From Gymnogyps californianus (taxonomy: Eukaryota; Chordata; Aves; Accipitriformes; Cathartidae), in assembly GCF_018139145.2 (NCBI RefSeq), contig NC_059471.1, positions 214,973,494 to 215,037,493 of the forward strand: 64,000 nt of DNA, read 5' to 3'. The position numbers were made by a program, and so were the translations under genes. Under the pieces are notes generated by a model. The model had not been told where the DNA came from and ran no database searches. It saw only the letters and a list, made by a program, of their open reading frames with translations. Positions 12,301-22,660 of the stretch are shown piece by piece (positions within the stretch are counted from its first letter, which is position 1; each line of letters starts with the position of its first letter).

Positions 12301-15300
12301 AGGGAAACATGCTTTTAGCTTTCAGGGAAAGTGAGAGTACATGATCTCAACTTGCTGCTAATCTGATAACTCTTTAATTTTAATCACCCTGACAGTCTGT
12401 GGTAAACCATGTGGTTAACTATTTCGGGTACAGCCGCTTCTCTTGAAGCCACAGTCTGATGTAGTTTACAAGGCGAATCCTTTGATAACACAAAGATACA
12501 AGGGGACTAAAATATCCCTTACACAGCTTAGCTATTAAGCTGCTCACAATACTTTTCACTGTTGCCTTCCTCAGACTTTGTGACTTTTACTAAGCAGCAA
12601 GATAATGAAACGTAAAAAGGGCAGAAAATATCAAAGTGAGAAGATGATGGGTGGCTCTGAAAGAAAAGGGCGTTGCAGGACTGGGTCTGGGAGTCGCTGA
12701 CTGGGTTTCTGTTGGCAAGGCATAGCTTTGTTTCAAGGAGAAGGCACTTTGGGACTCAAGGGCAGACACCAAATGATGAACAACTATCAGGGATTCAAGG
12801 CCCTTTCGCAGTCATTCTTGCTGGTTGCTAAGGCTGCCTTAATTATGGCCGCAGAAAATGTGAAGACATGATGACTAAGAAATTTTACTCGTAATAGCTG
12901 TTACTATTATGCATAAGCATAAAGGGCCACAGATCATGCACCCAAAGATCCCAAGATCAGCCTTTAGGCCTTAAATAATCATTAAGTAGTGCCTTTATCA
13001 ACTTCTGGGTCTCCAGCTCAGCTTCAGTGAGCTTTTCAAGTGCACTGAAATGATCTAACGTAATTCATTCCAACTGATTGAGAAGTATATTTAGATGTGA
13101 TTTGCTGATGACACAGCACGTTCTTGTTTTGGGACAAGTTATATTTAGGTTTGCAAACTTATTTCACAGTAAGCTGCTCTTTGGTGCGCTCAGACAGAAC
13201 TGAAAGTTTACTCCCCTTCCCAATGTTTGCTTATAGATGATTGCAACTTTTAATGGCTTAGTTTTGCTTATTACGCCTCACTCCATAGATTCAGGGCTGC
13301 ACACTCTGGTACAGGCAGCAGCTCTACAATACGATTGTGTACAGCTTCATTAAGAAAATGTTGGTAGTTTTTCATGTTGCCCATCTGCTGGGTGCAGAAA
13401 GAAAGGGCTCAACAGCCTGCTTCAGGCAGGGAGGGCAGGAGCAGGCAGATAGGCCTGGTGCCTCCTACCACCGCTCCCAGCTGCTGCAGCAGCTCCATCC
13501 TTGCTCCAGCATCCTTTCTCCCCTAGAACAAACACAAGGGAGTCGATTCAGCCCCCCCAACAATAAAAATGTAGACAAATACAGGCTTCATGTCACTTGG
13601 TGGAGACACTCCCAAGGGAATTTTCTGCGTCCTGAACAAATCTATACTTATAAAATCAACGGCAACAACTAACTCCAATGTGAAGGTGGCTTTGGATGGT
13701 GGCATTGTTCTAAAATTAAAATAAAAAATGTTCACTTAAAATAACTAATAGTTTCGCCAGACACTCAGAGCCTCTCCTTGGCTTAGAGACAATCAAAGAA
13801 ACAAAGCTTTGTTACCCTCATGTTCCCTTCGTGACATCCAGTTTCATTCCTCAGCCGTGATTTTAGCCCTGTGGCTGGGAGCAGAATCAGGCTTATTTCA
13901 CTGAGCTCTGGGCATGATCCGGTACTGATAAGACAGAAAGATGTGGGAACTCCTCTGTGAATAAGGCAGATGCACAGGCTGTCCTGATTCTCAGGCTTTC
14001 TGTTTTCAGATAAATGCCCAACTCTTCCAAGGACCAAATTTGCTGATGTTACTGCTGAAACATATCCACTGGGGACCAAACTGTATTATGAATGTGACAG
14101 TGGCTACACGAGAAGAAGTGGCCACTACTTGGGAATTCGGTGTCAGAGGATACAGCAGGTTGCTTCTTGGGTCTACAAGGAACTTGAATGCATTGGTAAG
14201 TGGTTATTGTCTTTCTTCTACACTTGTAGAAGTGTTTTTCCAATGACTTAGTATAAGACACATCTGGGCATTGCTCTAAGAAATGATCTTTTGTGCTTAT
14301 CTTTGCAAATTAGAACTTGCAACAATTCTATCCTGCCTCTAAAAGTTTGGGTGTTCTGGCTTTGCTTTTGCTATTCGTCCTGCTGTAATTTGGCAAATAT
14401 AACTTCTCCCACAGATGAGAAAATTTTGTTGTCAACGGCTCCCACGATGGAGTTAGATTTTACACAGAAGCCAGAAAGAAAAACACAGAGCCCTGCACCC
14501 CAGAAGCGAGAAAACCTTTCAGAGTTTGACCAGAAACGTAAGTAAGAGCCCATTCATTATTGTAACAGTTCTTCCACTGATTTCCACAGAAGCAGTGTAA
14601 GAATGATGAGTAATTTTTAATTATTTTGACAGAGAGAAAGAAACAATTGCTATAATATCTTGGCTGAACAAGTGATATGGTATAAGTGAATGAGTATTTT
14701 ATATCCTAACAAAGAATTAGGAAGGCTTGGTATATCCTGCTTGTCTATATTTTGTAAGAATACAAATCATGTTGTTTCAAAAACAAAAGCAGAAGGTAAA
14801 ATCTATCTATCATCTGCTTTAACCGTGTGCTCCCTTGTCATCCCATAGATTTTTGTGGTCTTCCCAGGACTATTCCACATGCCTCTTTAAGCCTGAACAG
14901 ACAGTATTACGTGGGGCAAGTATTACATTTCAAATGCCAGAGCGGTTACGATAAACGATCCCCCACCTCTGGCACCCGCATGTGCACGAAGGTGAGTGGC
15001 AAAATCATCTGGACCCCCCTTGACATGCGATGCACCAATGACAGCGACGAGTGGCCGCCACAGAGTACTGAGCCAGGTAAGGTGGTTGCTTCGGCATCAC
15101 ATTGGTGTCATGACCTGCTCATGCAGGGTCCAGAACCCCCAACTCAGCACATCAGTCCTAGGGAACAACTTGCTTGGGGTTTGGGATGGAGAGATCAGCG
15201 ACCTCAGGGCTCTGACACTGATGGAGATGTCGTCTCTGACTGATGGAGATGACATCTCTGGGGAGGACATAGCTGCATCCTACTTTCTCTTGGGTGTCCT

Positions 15301-18300
15301 TTCATACTAACTGCAATTGCAGGAATTTGTGAGCAGATAGAGTCACTCTGTCATATACTGGGAAGAAAATAGTAGAATAAGCCTTCTTCTTTTTCCTTCC
15401 TCTTGGCAGCTATAGGTCATCTATTGTCACTTCACAGTAAGGTACTCCAAGAGGTATAACTATGCATCCCTCATGATTGCTCAGGGGTTTAGGATCCAGA
15501 GTTTAGCTAGTCCATAGCTAAACCTGAGTGATGTGTCTTGGTTCTTAATTTAACACCCAGGATGCTGTTTTGAACAAAGAGACAGCAAAAAGCCCACCAA
15601 TATTGCACTGTAGCCCTTACGGACCCAGATTCAGCAGGACATACACCACTGCAGTCTGGCAGCTTGAGTTTCACTGCTCAGGGAACCAGCAGAGCTCTCA
15701 AGTGAGGCCGCAGAACCTCTGCCTCTTGCTTTTATGCCCTTAAATGGGTTAATGCCAAAAAAAAGACCTTCATGGCCTCTAGCCCACATAAATTACCTAC
15801 CTTTTTTGATGGCATCTCTCCTAACTCTACAATGCATGAGTTCAATATGCAGAGAGAAAACAGAGCCCCTTTCCCGAGTATCTGTGATATCGCTGAGGGT
15901 CTTGGGCCCTCTCTGGGTGGCAGGTGGAGCTATTGTAGGTGGAAGGACCCAGATGTCCACCACCTCTACAGTCCTCAGGCTTTCATTATCTTCCCAACCT
16001 CCTCTGAGGTAGAGGACTGCTGTGGGCTGAATTTTACAGAGGTGGAAGCCAATGCAAGGTCAACATGAGAGGACTTTTCCTACCAACAGAGAGTGGAAAA
16101 ATCTGTTTTTTCACCAGTACTTGGGCCTTTAAGGGGAAATAAATCTTGCAGAACTGTAGACGTCTACTGCATAGATGCCCATATCTGAGTTGGACTGCCT
16201 TTATAACTGACAGAGGGAAATAGGTGTTGATGGTGCTGTGTTAGCTGCCCTATTTCACGTCTATTTTAGCATGGATGAATTGCACCCTATAAAAGCTTGT
16301 TTGTCCCCAGTGACTATAGCAGAGCCCAGATGACTATCCCAGAGGCCACATCTACGTAACAGTAGGTGAGATGAATGCCAGCCCTTGTGACCCATACCAG
16401 GCCACGTGGTAGAGCAGGATGGCTTGGGCAGGCCCCTTTTGCCTGCAGAGCGACGTCTCAGGTGACCCTTGGCCATCGCTGCCTCTTGTTGCTGCAAGAA
16501 CGAATCACCTTACTCACTGGACACACTATTTCAGCATTAACCCAGGACTTTCTCCCCTTCTTCATAGATCCGTTTCCCTGTGGTGCCCAGTTCAGAGTGT
16601 TCCAGGTACAACAGTCACAATTTGTTGTTTGGTCTTTCCTCCTCCTTCACGGCAGTCATTTTTTTTTCCATTGATAATTTCACTTGGTACTATCAGGATG
16701 AAGGAACTTCTTGCTATGATGGAAATAACCCATGAACATACCAGTCCTAGAAAATGATACAACCTATTGAATAGTCAGAGATTACAAATATTTGAAATTT
16801 TAAAATTAGGATTATGAGAAACATGAGACTGGATGATGAAATAGGCCATCTTGGCCTTTAATTCAACAGAACAATAATTCCAGTTTCCTGCAAAAGTACA
16901 CTCAAAGCTGAGCAAGGTCAGGTCTTTGTAATTAGTGCACCATATATTTATTCCCCCAAAGTGTTGCCTTTCTCTTTGTTATGATGTGATGTCTTTCACG
17001 GGGCTGAATAAGGAATATCCTCCCCTTTCTCAATTCTCCCCCCAGCATTCAGCACGAAGAGGTTTATCAAGAGACCACTCTTACAGGACCTTGTTAAAAC
17101 CCTCTCCATATCTCATACTGGCTCAAGTTCAGAGCTTCTTTTTCAGGATAAGGGAGAAATTCAATGAATTTCTTGCACCAGGGAAGTTTTGGCTTACATT
17201 TCTGGGGAAAAAGAGGTCCTGTTTGAAGTCATGTTTCCAAATCCTAGCTTGGCACCTTGAAAGTCATCCTTCCCAATCTCGTATGAAAAAAAGATCTTAG
17301 CTGGATCCCATTCCCTGGAAGATACAGTTCACTTCATGCCCACCATTAACAGATACCAGGTCAGCACATACATTGATATCCAGGCTGGAAACATCTATTG
17401 ATGACCAAGAAACAAACATGGCAATTATTAAGTCTTCTGTGCAGAGGGAGAGCTGTCAGACTCTACCCTCCTCACTGCTTCGACGCAATGAGCTGGCTCG
17501 TTGCCTGACTCTATCCTCATCACTGCTTTGATGCTCTTCACCAGAAGAGCAAATCGATACAAAAATCAAGAATTTCTCTCTCTTCATAGGTTCGACTCAT
17601 CCACCCTCTTCCTCATCTGTGATACTGCCAGTGACAGGTATGCCATTTTGTTAATCAGACTCAGACTTCACTCCATCCCCCAGAGCAGTTACTTTGCCTT
17701 TCAATTTGCTATTCTACCGAAGAGATCCACCTCTGTTATAAGAGCTAATAAATATACTGTAAGACACATCTATGTCCATGTATTGGGTGAGAAGTCAGTA
17801 AAGAAAGTATAGAGACTGTTTAAGCACTTAAGCTTTTTATAAAGAAGTTTTCAAAGACTCATAAGGGATGTAAAAGAAAATAGATCAACCAGAAGTCTAG
17901 TTTTTAAATGAAGCAATTTTCAGATTCTTTCTCTGAAACTTTCTGTGAATTCAGTGAATAGCTTCAACTGGAAAAAATAGGAAAAAATGTAAATATTTAA
18001 ATGATGTGTTTCTTTCACATTTTCAAAGGAGTGAAAAAAGATGGGCAAATAAAATATTTCCTCACAGCTAAACTGATGCATTTAGATCAGTCTGAAGAGA
18101 TTTCCTTCTCCCTCTTCCCTATCTTCCATTCAGCCATTAGCTGTTAAAATAGAAACTGTCTCTTACTGTGCATATGCTCAAGACTTTGTACAAGGGCTCT
18201 TGATTCCAGCTGGAGTCTGCTGACAACTGTAGCGCACATTATAACAAGGAGGAATAACGGAGTGAGATAAAGGAAGGGAAAGAGGAGTATTGCAAACTAT

Positions 18301-18597
18301 GCCAGAGACCACGGCATCAGTAGTCCCTGGTTATTCGGCTGTGGTCAGTCCTCTAGTTGCCCAGGTCCCCTCTGGCTGGGTCTTGTTTGCCCCAGACAGC
18401 AAAGCAATGGGGCAACATGGAAGAACTCTTGCCTCTGGGCATAGGGGCAAGATGAGACCCTACCCCAGGTCTTGCCTGTTTCTCCCAGTTGGAGTAATTG
18501 CAATAATTAAGATAACACCAGGTGCTAACCGTGTTGATTTTCTGTTTTAACAGCTATCTTTTTTGTTCTGCTTATCATTCCTGCTGTCTTTGTGTGA
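3319..18597 (+). CDS. IL2RA: Interleukin-2 receptor subunit alpha (CD25), six coding exons
   Basis: This is the non-signalling alpha chain that raises the affinity of the IL-2 receptor on activated and regulatory T cells. Coding segments are 3319-3379, 14010-14195, 14415-14537, 14849-15076, 17590-17637 and 18554-18597; all have GT/AG borders and phase 1 junctions, giving 690 nt and 229 residues. The order is signal peptide (about 1-17), sushi 1 (Cys23, 49, 65, 81), hydrophilic linker (83-123), sushi 2 (Cys126, 153, 169, 185), Ser/Pro stalk (about 200-209) and a hydrophobic end (210-229). The linker contains PERKTQSP, close to a QKERKT...QSP stretch of human CD25, and sushi 2 has the YVGQ...CxxGY pattern of CD25, so it is IL2RA rather than IL15RA, which has one sushi domain. 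An N-glycosylation site (NDS) lies at 187. The stalk is much shorter than in mammals and the frame ends at TGA 18595-18597 without a tail. The exon model is my own reading; exons 2-4 are certain, the last two are likely. Confidence 0.9.
9150..9197. repeat. Two-copy 24-bp tandem duplication
   Basis: GCTAGATGCTGAGGGCAGCC plus four bases (9150-9173) is followed directly by a second copy (9174-9197) differing at two positions. It lies in IL2RA intron 1 and is probably a replication slip. Confidence 0.9.
10723..11336 (+). mobile_element. Solo LTR of an endogenous retrovirus (ERVL-like) in IL2RA intron 1
   Basis: 614 bp beginning TGTCCTGGTTTTGGCTGGGA and ending TTAAACCACGACA, flanked by the 5-bp direct repeat GTAGT (10718-10722 and 11337-11341). 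A TATA box TATATAAA lies at 10985-10992 and an ATTAAA at 11201-11206, which fixes the orientation as +, the same as IL2RA. A TTA microsatellite sits inside at about 11128-11163. There is no internal retroviral sequence, so it is a recombination product. The 5-bp target duplication fits class III (ERVL) elements. Two further copies lie at 59.9 and 61.7 kb. Confidence 0.92.
14010..14195 (+). CDS. IL2RA: IL2RA coding exon 2 (sushi domain 1)
   Basis: The acceptor is TGTTTTCAG ending at 14009 and the donor is GTAAGT at 14196. The exon has 186 nt, phase 1 at both ends, and encodes residues 21-82. It holds the four cysteines of a complement control protein (sushi) module, with YYECDSGYTRRSGH in the centre and a Trp (SWVYKELEC) before the last Cys. 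In CD25 this domain contacts IL-2. Confidence 0.93.
14415..14537 (+). CDS. IL2RA: IL2RA coding exon 3 (inter-sushi linker)
   Basis: The acceptor is TTCTCCCACAG ending at 14414 and the donor is GTAAGTAAG at 14538. The exon has 123 nt, phase 1 at both ends, and encodes residues 83-123, rich in Thr, Pro, Gln, Lys and Glu. The string QKPERKTQSPAPQ is alignable with the human CD25 linker. A dedicated linker exon between two sushi exons is diagnostic for IL2RA. Confidence 0.88.
14849..15076 (+). CDS. IL2RA: IL2RA coding exon 4 (sushi domain 2)
   Basis: The acceptor is TGTCATCCCATAG ending at 14848 and the donor is GTAAGG at 15077. The exon has 228 nt and phase 1 at both ends, encoding residues 124-199. 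It shows the CG(L)P opening, YYVGQVLHFKCQSGY, the third Cys, a Trp (IIWTPLDMRC) and the fourth Cys, followed by an acidic/Pro start of the stalk with an NDS glycosylation site at residue 187. Confidence 0.93.
15077..17589 (+). other. IL2RA intron 4 (2.5 kb)
   Basis: It lies between sushi exon 2 and the short stalk exon. A short frame after TTCTTCATAG at 16568 resembles an exon but its donor would break the phase. No repeat family is recognised; a local duplicated CTGATGGAGATG unit occurs near 15219-15255. Confidence 0.6.
17590..17637 (+). CDS. IL2RA: IL2RA coding exon 5 (short Ser/Pro stalk)
   Basis: A 48-nt exon with acceptor CTCTTCATAG ending at 17589 and donor GTATGC at 17638, phase 1 at both ends. 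It encodes GSTHPPSSSSVILPVT (200-215): a small-residue, Ser/Pro stretch and then the start of a hydrophobic run. Human CD25 has two longer stalk exons; only one short one is found here. The call rests on splice sites, phase and the way it joins a hydrophobic exon next door. Confidence 0.68.
17638..18553 (+). other. IL2RA intron 5
   Basis: 916 bp between the stalk exon and the hydrophobic exon. I found no further phase-1 stalk exon in it, so the bird stalk seems to be truly short. Confidence 0.55.
18554..18597 (+). CDS. IL2RA: IL2RA coding exon 6 (hydrophobic C-terminus, ends at in-frame TGA)
   Basis: The acceptor is TTTTCTGTTTTAACAG ending at 18553. In phase 1 the exon reads AIFFVLLIIPAVFV and then TGA at 18595-18597. 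The exon itself may continue to 18617, where ATG|GTAAGT is a strong donor; the stop is then only 20 nt from the junction, so nonsense-mediated decay is not expected. After the TGA the same frame reads LTKQRI, similar to the LTWQRR that follows the membrane segment of human CD25. That supports the frame and suggests the TGA replaces a sense codon at the membrane-tail border. An AATAAA at 18745-18750 could end an unspliced form. Confidence 0.65.
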
Positions 18598-18744
18598 CTC
18601 ACCAAGCAGAGAATATGGTAAGTGGGATGGAACCAGGAAAACGTGAAATCAAAAAAAAAAGCCCTAGCAGTGGAAGAGCTATCAACCAGATCAGCCATCT
18701 CACTATTGCACTGCTTAGATTTCTGAATACTTTCTTTGGTATTA

Positions 18745-18750
18745 AATAAA
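18745..18750 (+). promoter_or_regulatory. AATAAA polyadenylation signal, candidate for a short IL2RA transcript
   Basis: A perfect AATAAA lies 148 nt after the TGA that ends the IL2RA frame. It would serve a transcript in which the donor at 18618 is not used. Whether it is used cannot be seen from sequence alone. Confidence 0.35.
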
Positions 18751-19680
18751 TGACCCTGGATTTTGGGTTGTCTGGTTCAGCTATTAAATACTGGCACAAG
18801 AAAAGAGGAATCAGAGCTTTTGAAATCAAAAAGCACACTTTGTCCCAGCCATTGTGGAACTGAGAATGGCAGTTCAAATAATGGGTGGAAAATGAATCCC
18901 GTGGGGAAATTAAGGTTAGTTATGCAAATATGTGGGTTTCAGATAGATTACGCAATCAGTCTTTTTCTCTCTGGCTAACCTGTCGGAAGTCTGGTGGAGC
19001 ATCTGCCACCATGACCACGTAATTCTTCTTCCTTCATCCCTCTGATTTCTCAGTCATGTCATGACAACTTTGTACTTCAGACTTATTTTAGTCTGGCCTC
19101 CTCACTGTTTCTGTTACTACACTGAGATGCACCAAGGCTGTTCCTGTTCACAGGCTCCCCAGCCTAGTTAATCCAAGATGTCCCTATTTGACATTTGGGA
19201 GTTCTCCTTTTCTCCTCTCTCTTTGCTAATCCTCATCCCCATTTCTCTTCATGTTCCTTACTGATGGGCTCTGCTTCTCAGCTGAATGGGGATTTTTCTC
19301 AAAAAGGAGGAGGAGAGGACCTTGTGAAGCCACATCAGCAGTGATTTTTTGCCAGTTCACGAAAGGATTAAGCCATAGAAAGTGTAGACAATGCTTTGAA
19401 ACATGTTTTAGTGAAGATGGTCAACCATAGTGCAGATTGCCTGGGACATTGTGGGATTTCTGAGAATATGATAGGTGAAAAATTGTCAAGAATGATCTGC
19501 GTTTCACTGGCCCTGTGGTGGAACAAGCGATGAGATAGCCGGTACCAGATGAAACAGTAACTGAGATCCTAAGTGGTGTCTTCTGCAAAAAGTACTGTGT
19601 GGTTTCTCATAGTAAATATAGAAGCAGCCATGGAAAACCTGCCTCTTCCCAGCTGTAGTAAAGTCTTTTTCCTGCTGTAG

Positions 19681-21900
19681 AGAAGACTTCTCAGGGAATC
19701 GCAGTGTTCGGATCCAAACTTATGAAATTGATGACTTGCCACAGAAGAAACCAGATTGTACCAGCGACTCCAAGACCAGCAGCGGCAAACGAGGAGGAAG
19801 CCTGGACACTCAAATCCAACATGTGAAGGAGGCAGAAAATATTATGGCTGAATTCTTATGGGAACAGAGTGACTTTCCACCTACAGAGTACGGGTGGAGG
19901 GAGTGCACCCCATCATTGACAGACAGGGAAAGAGCCCTGCCTGAAACTGCTTCCCAAAACCACTTCTCCTCCTCCTACCATACAGCAGATGTATTGCTAA
20001 TATAACTGAAGCCTCTCCCAAGTGACCAGGCGTACATATGGACCGCTCACCCAAGCACGTTTGATGATGGCACCGTTATTACAGCCCACACACCACCTTC
20101 CCCACAAAGAGAGATGCTGGACATCTGATGTCCCCCTGTCCCTTCCCTACCTAGACAGGTCAAACGCAGTCACACTTTTCTCCTCCTCACACTGCTCCCC
20201 TTGGAGAAGGAAATTAAACCCGTTTACCCTCTGCACATAAGCTGAAAATCTTACTGGACTCCCTCATGGTTCAGTATACACATGCATTTGTCATCACCCT
20301 CCTCTTCCCAATTATTTTGGACTAGCCCCTTCCACAACAGTTACTACATTATTCCTCCAGCTCAGAAAAGGATGCTGCAGATTAATCTGACAGCTCCTTT
20401 CGTAGGTGCAGAGCACCAAAGAACCTAGCACAAAGGCATTTGAGGACAGACTCAAACATACATGATACTTGACATGTACTTATACTATTGGGAAATTGTG
20501 AAGTTTGAGTAGTCTTCTGCCTCTCTTCAGCCATGTTCAGCCTGGTAGGATGGGGTTCATCTGACAAAATGCAAGCATCTATGTCTGAGGCAGACGATGT
20601 GAAGGAACAAGCTCCTTTAGAGAGCAGTTCATCTCGCCCTATTGCCTATATATATGTGTGTATGTGCATATTTATTTATGCCACACATATATATATGCAC
20701 ATATATATATATATATGGGCCAAATGACTCATTATCTAAAGGCACCTGTTTCTCCGCATTGACTCCAAACAATGCCCAGATTGACTAGATTAGTTATAGA
20801 TGCTCACATGGCATATGTCAAAAACAAAACGGGATGAATCCCTTCCTTGTAATTCAGCAGGCATGAGATCCTAGTGTCATTTTCTATATTGTGATAGAGT
20901 GTATGTGTCATTGTTTTACTGGTTTGTATTCCTGTTGAGTTATTCTCACTCCATAGCCTTGATATTTATACCTCCCATGGCTTTTTTTATTCCTGTTGGA
21001 ATAGGACTTATTTGTACTACGTATCTTTATAAAGATGGATATGTAATGGTCTATTACATGCTGTTATTTTGTACGGGAGCAAGCAACAATCTGTATTTAC
21101 GGACTAGATGATAGGTTTTCACACCTGTCAGCTGCTCTGAAGGCTGCAAGCTGTGGTACTAAGCTCTTCCGCTTCATTTGGTCGATGCACGTTACTTATT
21201 GCTAACATACCTCCATTAAGCGCTGCAGTTAGGCTAGCATGGCTTGTCCTGCTCAGGGCATTTCACTGGAGAAGGCTAATATTTTATCTGCTGCTAGCAT
21301 GCACATTTTTATGCAGATAATGAGAGCAGAGTCATATGTCTCCTACTGCTCCAGTGGTTTTTTCCTCCTTTCCCTAGCCAGCTTGGCTCAGGGGCTCTCT
21401 CTCCACATTTTGTCTTTGTTTCTTGGAAATTAAGGGAGACACACTGCTGGTAAGGGACCTGTGAGCCATAGTGGGTTACAGACTGGAAAACTATTATGGG
21501 GTTTAATTTTCCTAGCTATTAACGTCTACATAGAAAGTCTGAACCCAGGTCACCTCCAGCACGGGAGCTGTATACGTACTTTATTAGGAAGCTATAACTC
21601 TCGGTTGAGCTGTACTTTACCTCTCGGTAGGGCTTGTTAGCCCTCAGGAGAAATGTTTGTGTCTGAGGCTTGAGCCTTCAATACAACAAGCAGAGAGCAA
21701 GTAGAAATCAGTCAGACTCAGCCTGGGAGCAAAATGCCACCACTGGAAGAGGCTGTGGCCGAAGGGGCACCGTCACTGTTGTGCTTTCTCCATGGCCACT
21801 CTCATTTGTTTTACAGGAGATGTGGTGGTTGATATTTTTATTTTGTAGACTTTGATTTTCTCAGCACGGAACAACTAATAAACTATGACAAGAAATTGTT
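19681..21900 (+). other. Candidate IL2RA last exon / 3' UTR with a 106-codon open frame
   Basis: AAGTCTTTTTCCTGCTGTAG ending at 19680 is a good acceptor, and the next AATAAA downstream of interest is at 21877-21882. If the donor at 18618 joins 19681, the junction itself creates a second TGA in the IL2RA frame. The same frame is then open from 19682 to a TAA ending at 20005, encoding a hydrophilic sequence that starts EDFSGNRSVR. I do not recognise that sequence. It is most simply 3' UTR; a decayed or alternative tail is the other reading. Confidence 0.3.
20638..20717. repeat. TA/TG-rich microsatellite
   Basis: A run of TATATA, TGTGTATG and ACATATATATATGCAC units. Simple sequence, no gene. 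Confidence 0.85.
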
Positions 21901-22199
21901 CTGGATGTTTGAAAGGCAGCTTGTTCTTCTTGCTATTGATCTAAACTTTGAAAAATACATGTTTTATTTTCTGTTACCCTCTCATTTTAACAAAAGGTAT
22001 GACAAACTCAGGAACGTGTCGCAGGAATGTTTATTCTAAAGACCTGTGCTAAAGCTCACATCACATGTGCACTATCACAGCTAACCTTTAAAATGCATGA
22101 GGAAACTAAAAATACTTGGGCAAGAGGATCTCTGGCAACGATGTCTCCAAAATAGATAATGGAAACAACTAATAGATTTTTACAATCTAAAAGGGCAGT

Positions 22200-22660
22200 G
22201 GAGCTCCCTTAACCCTAACACTCCCCAAGGGGTGGAAATACACATACTCCTATACCATGGCCAGGAACCCGATGTGTGAGAAAATGTGTTTTTCCAGAAG
22301 TCTGCAGTGTAAGAATCAGCCTGCACATTGCAATGCGTCATCATATCTGCCTTCATATGGGTGTCTCCATGTGAGCTGGTCCCATCACAGTGGAGATAAG
22401 AAGAGTCTAGAGACACTCAGCTATCAAATGCAGGTGTCCACCCAGGTTAAATAGTTTTCCAGATCCCATGGACCATATCAGCCATTGACTCCATTGACTC
22501 TACTGGGAGCTCAGACAGCAGCTTGCATGGAAACACCTACAGATTGATCTGGTTGCCTAAAGATAGGTATCTGCCATGATCTGAGACACCCAGGGGTGTT
22601 GGAGACATCTACAAAGGGCTGGAAGCTACAACACAGGAGCTATGGGAGGCCTGTCCTCCT
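22200..22660. repeat. Unrecognised dispersed repeat, copy A
   Basis: CATATGGGTGTCTCCATGTG at 22354 matches 57139 at 19 of 22 bases, and ACAACACAGG at 22628 recurs at 57315 in the same order and orientation. The spacing differs (274 versus 176 bp), which points to diverged copies with indels. I do not know the family. Confidence 0.45.

Larger units (their letters stand above)
3380..14009 (+). other. IL2RA intron 1 (10.6 kb)
   Basis: A long first intron between the signal-peptide exon and sushi exon 1. Apart from the solo LTR at 10723-11336 and a 24-bp tandem duplication at 9150-9197 I see no repeats or exons in it. In mammals the first intron of IL2RA carries enhancer elements, so conserved non-coding islands may be present but cannot be read without an alignment. 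Confidence 0.75.

Noticed and set aside
16569..16610. Possible extra IL2RA stalk exon after TTCTTCATAG
   Set aside because: The only near donor (GTAC) is poor and the exon would break the phase-1 pattern.
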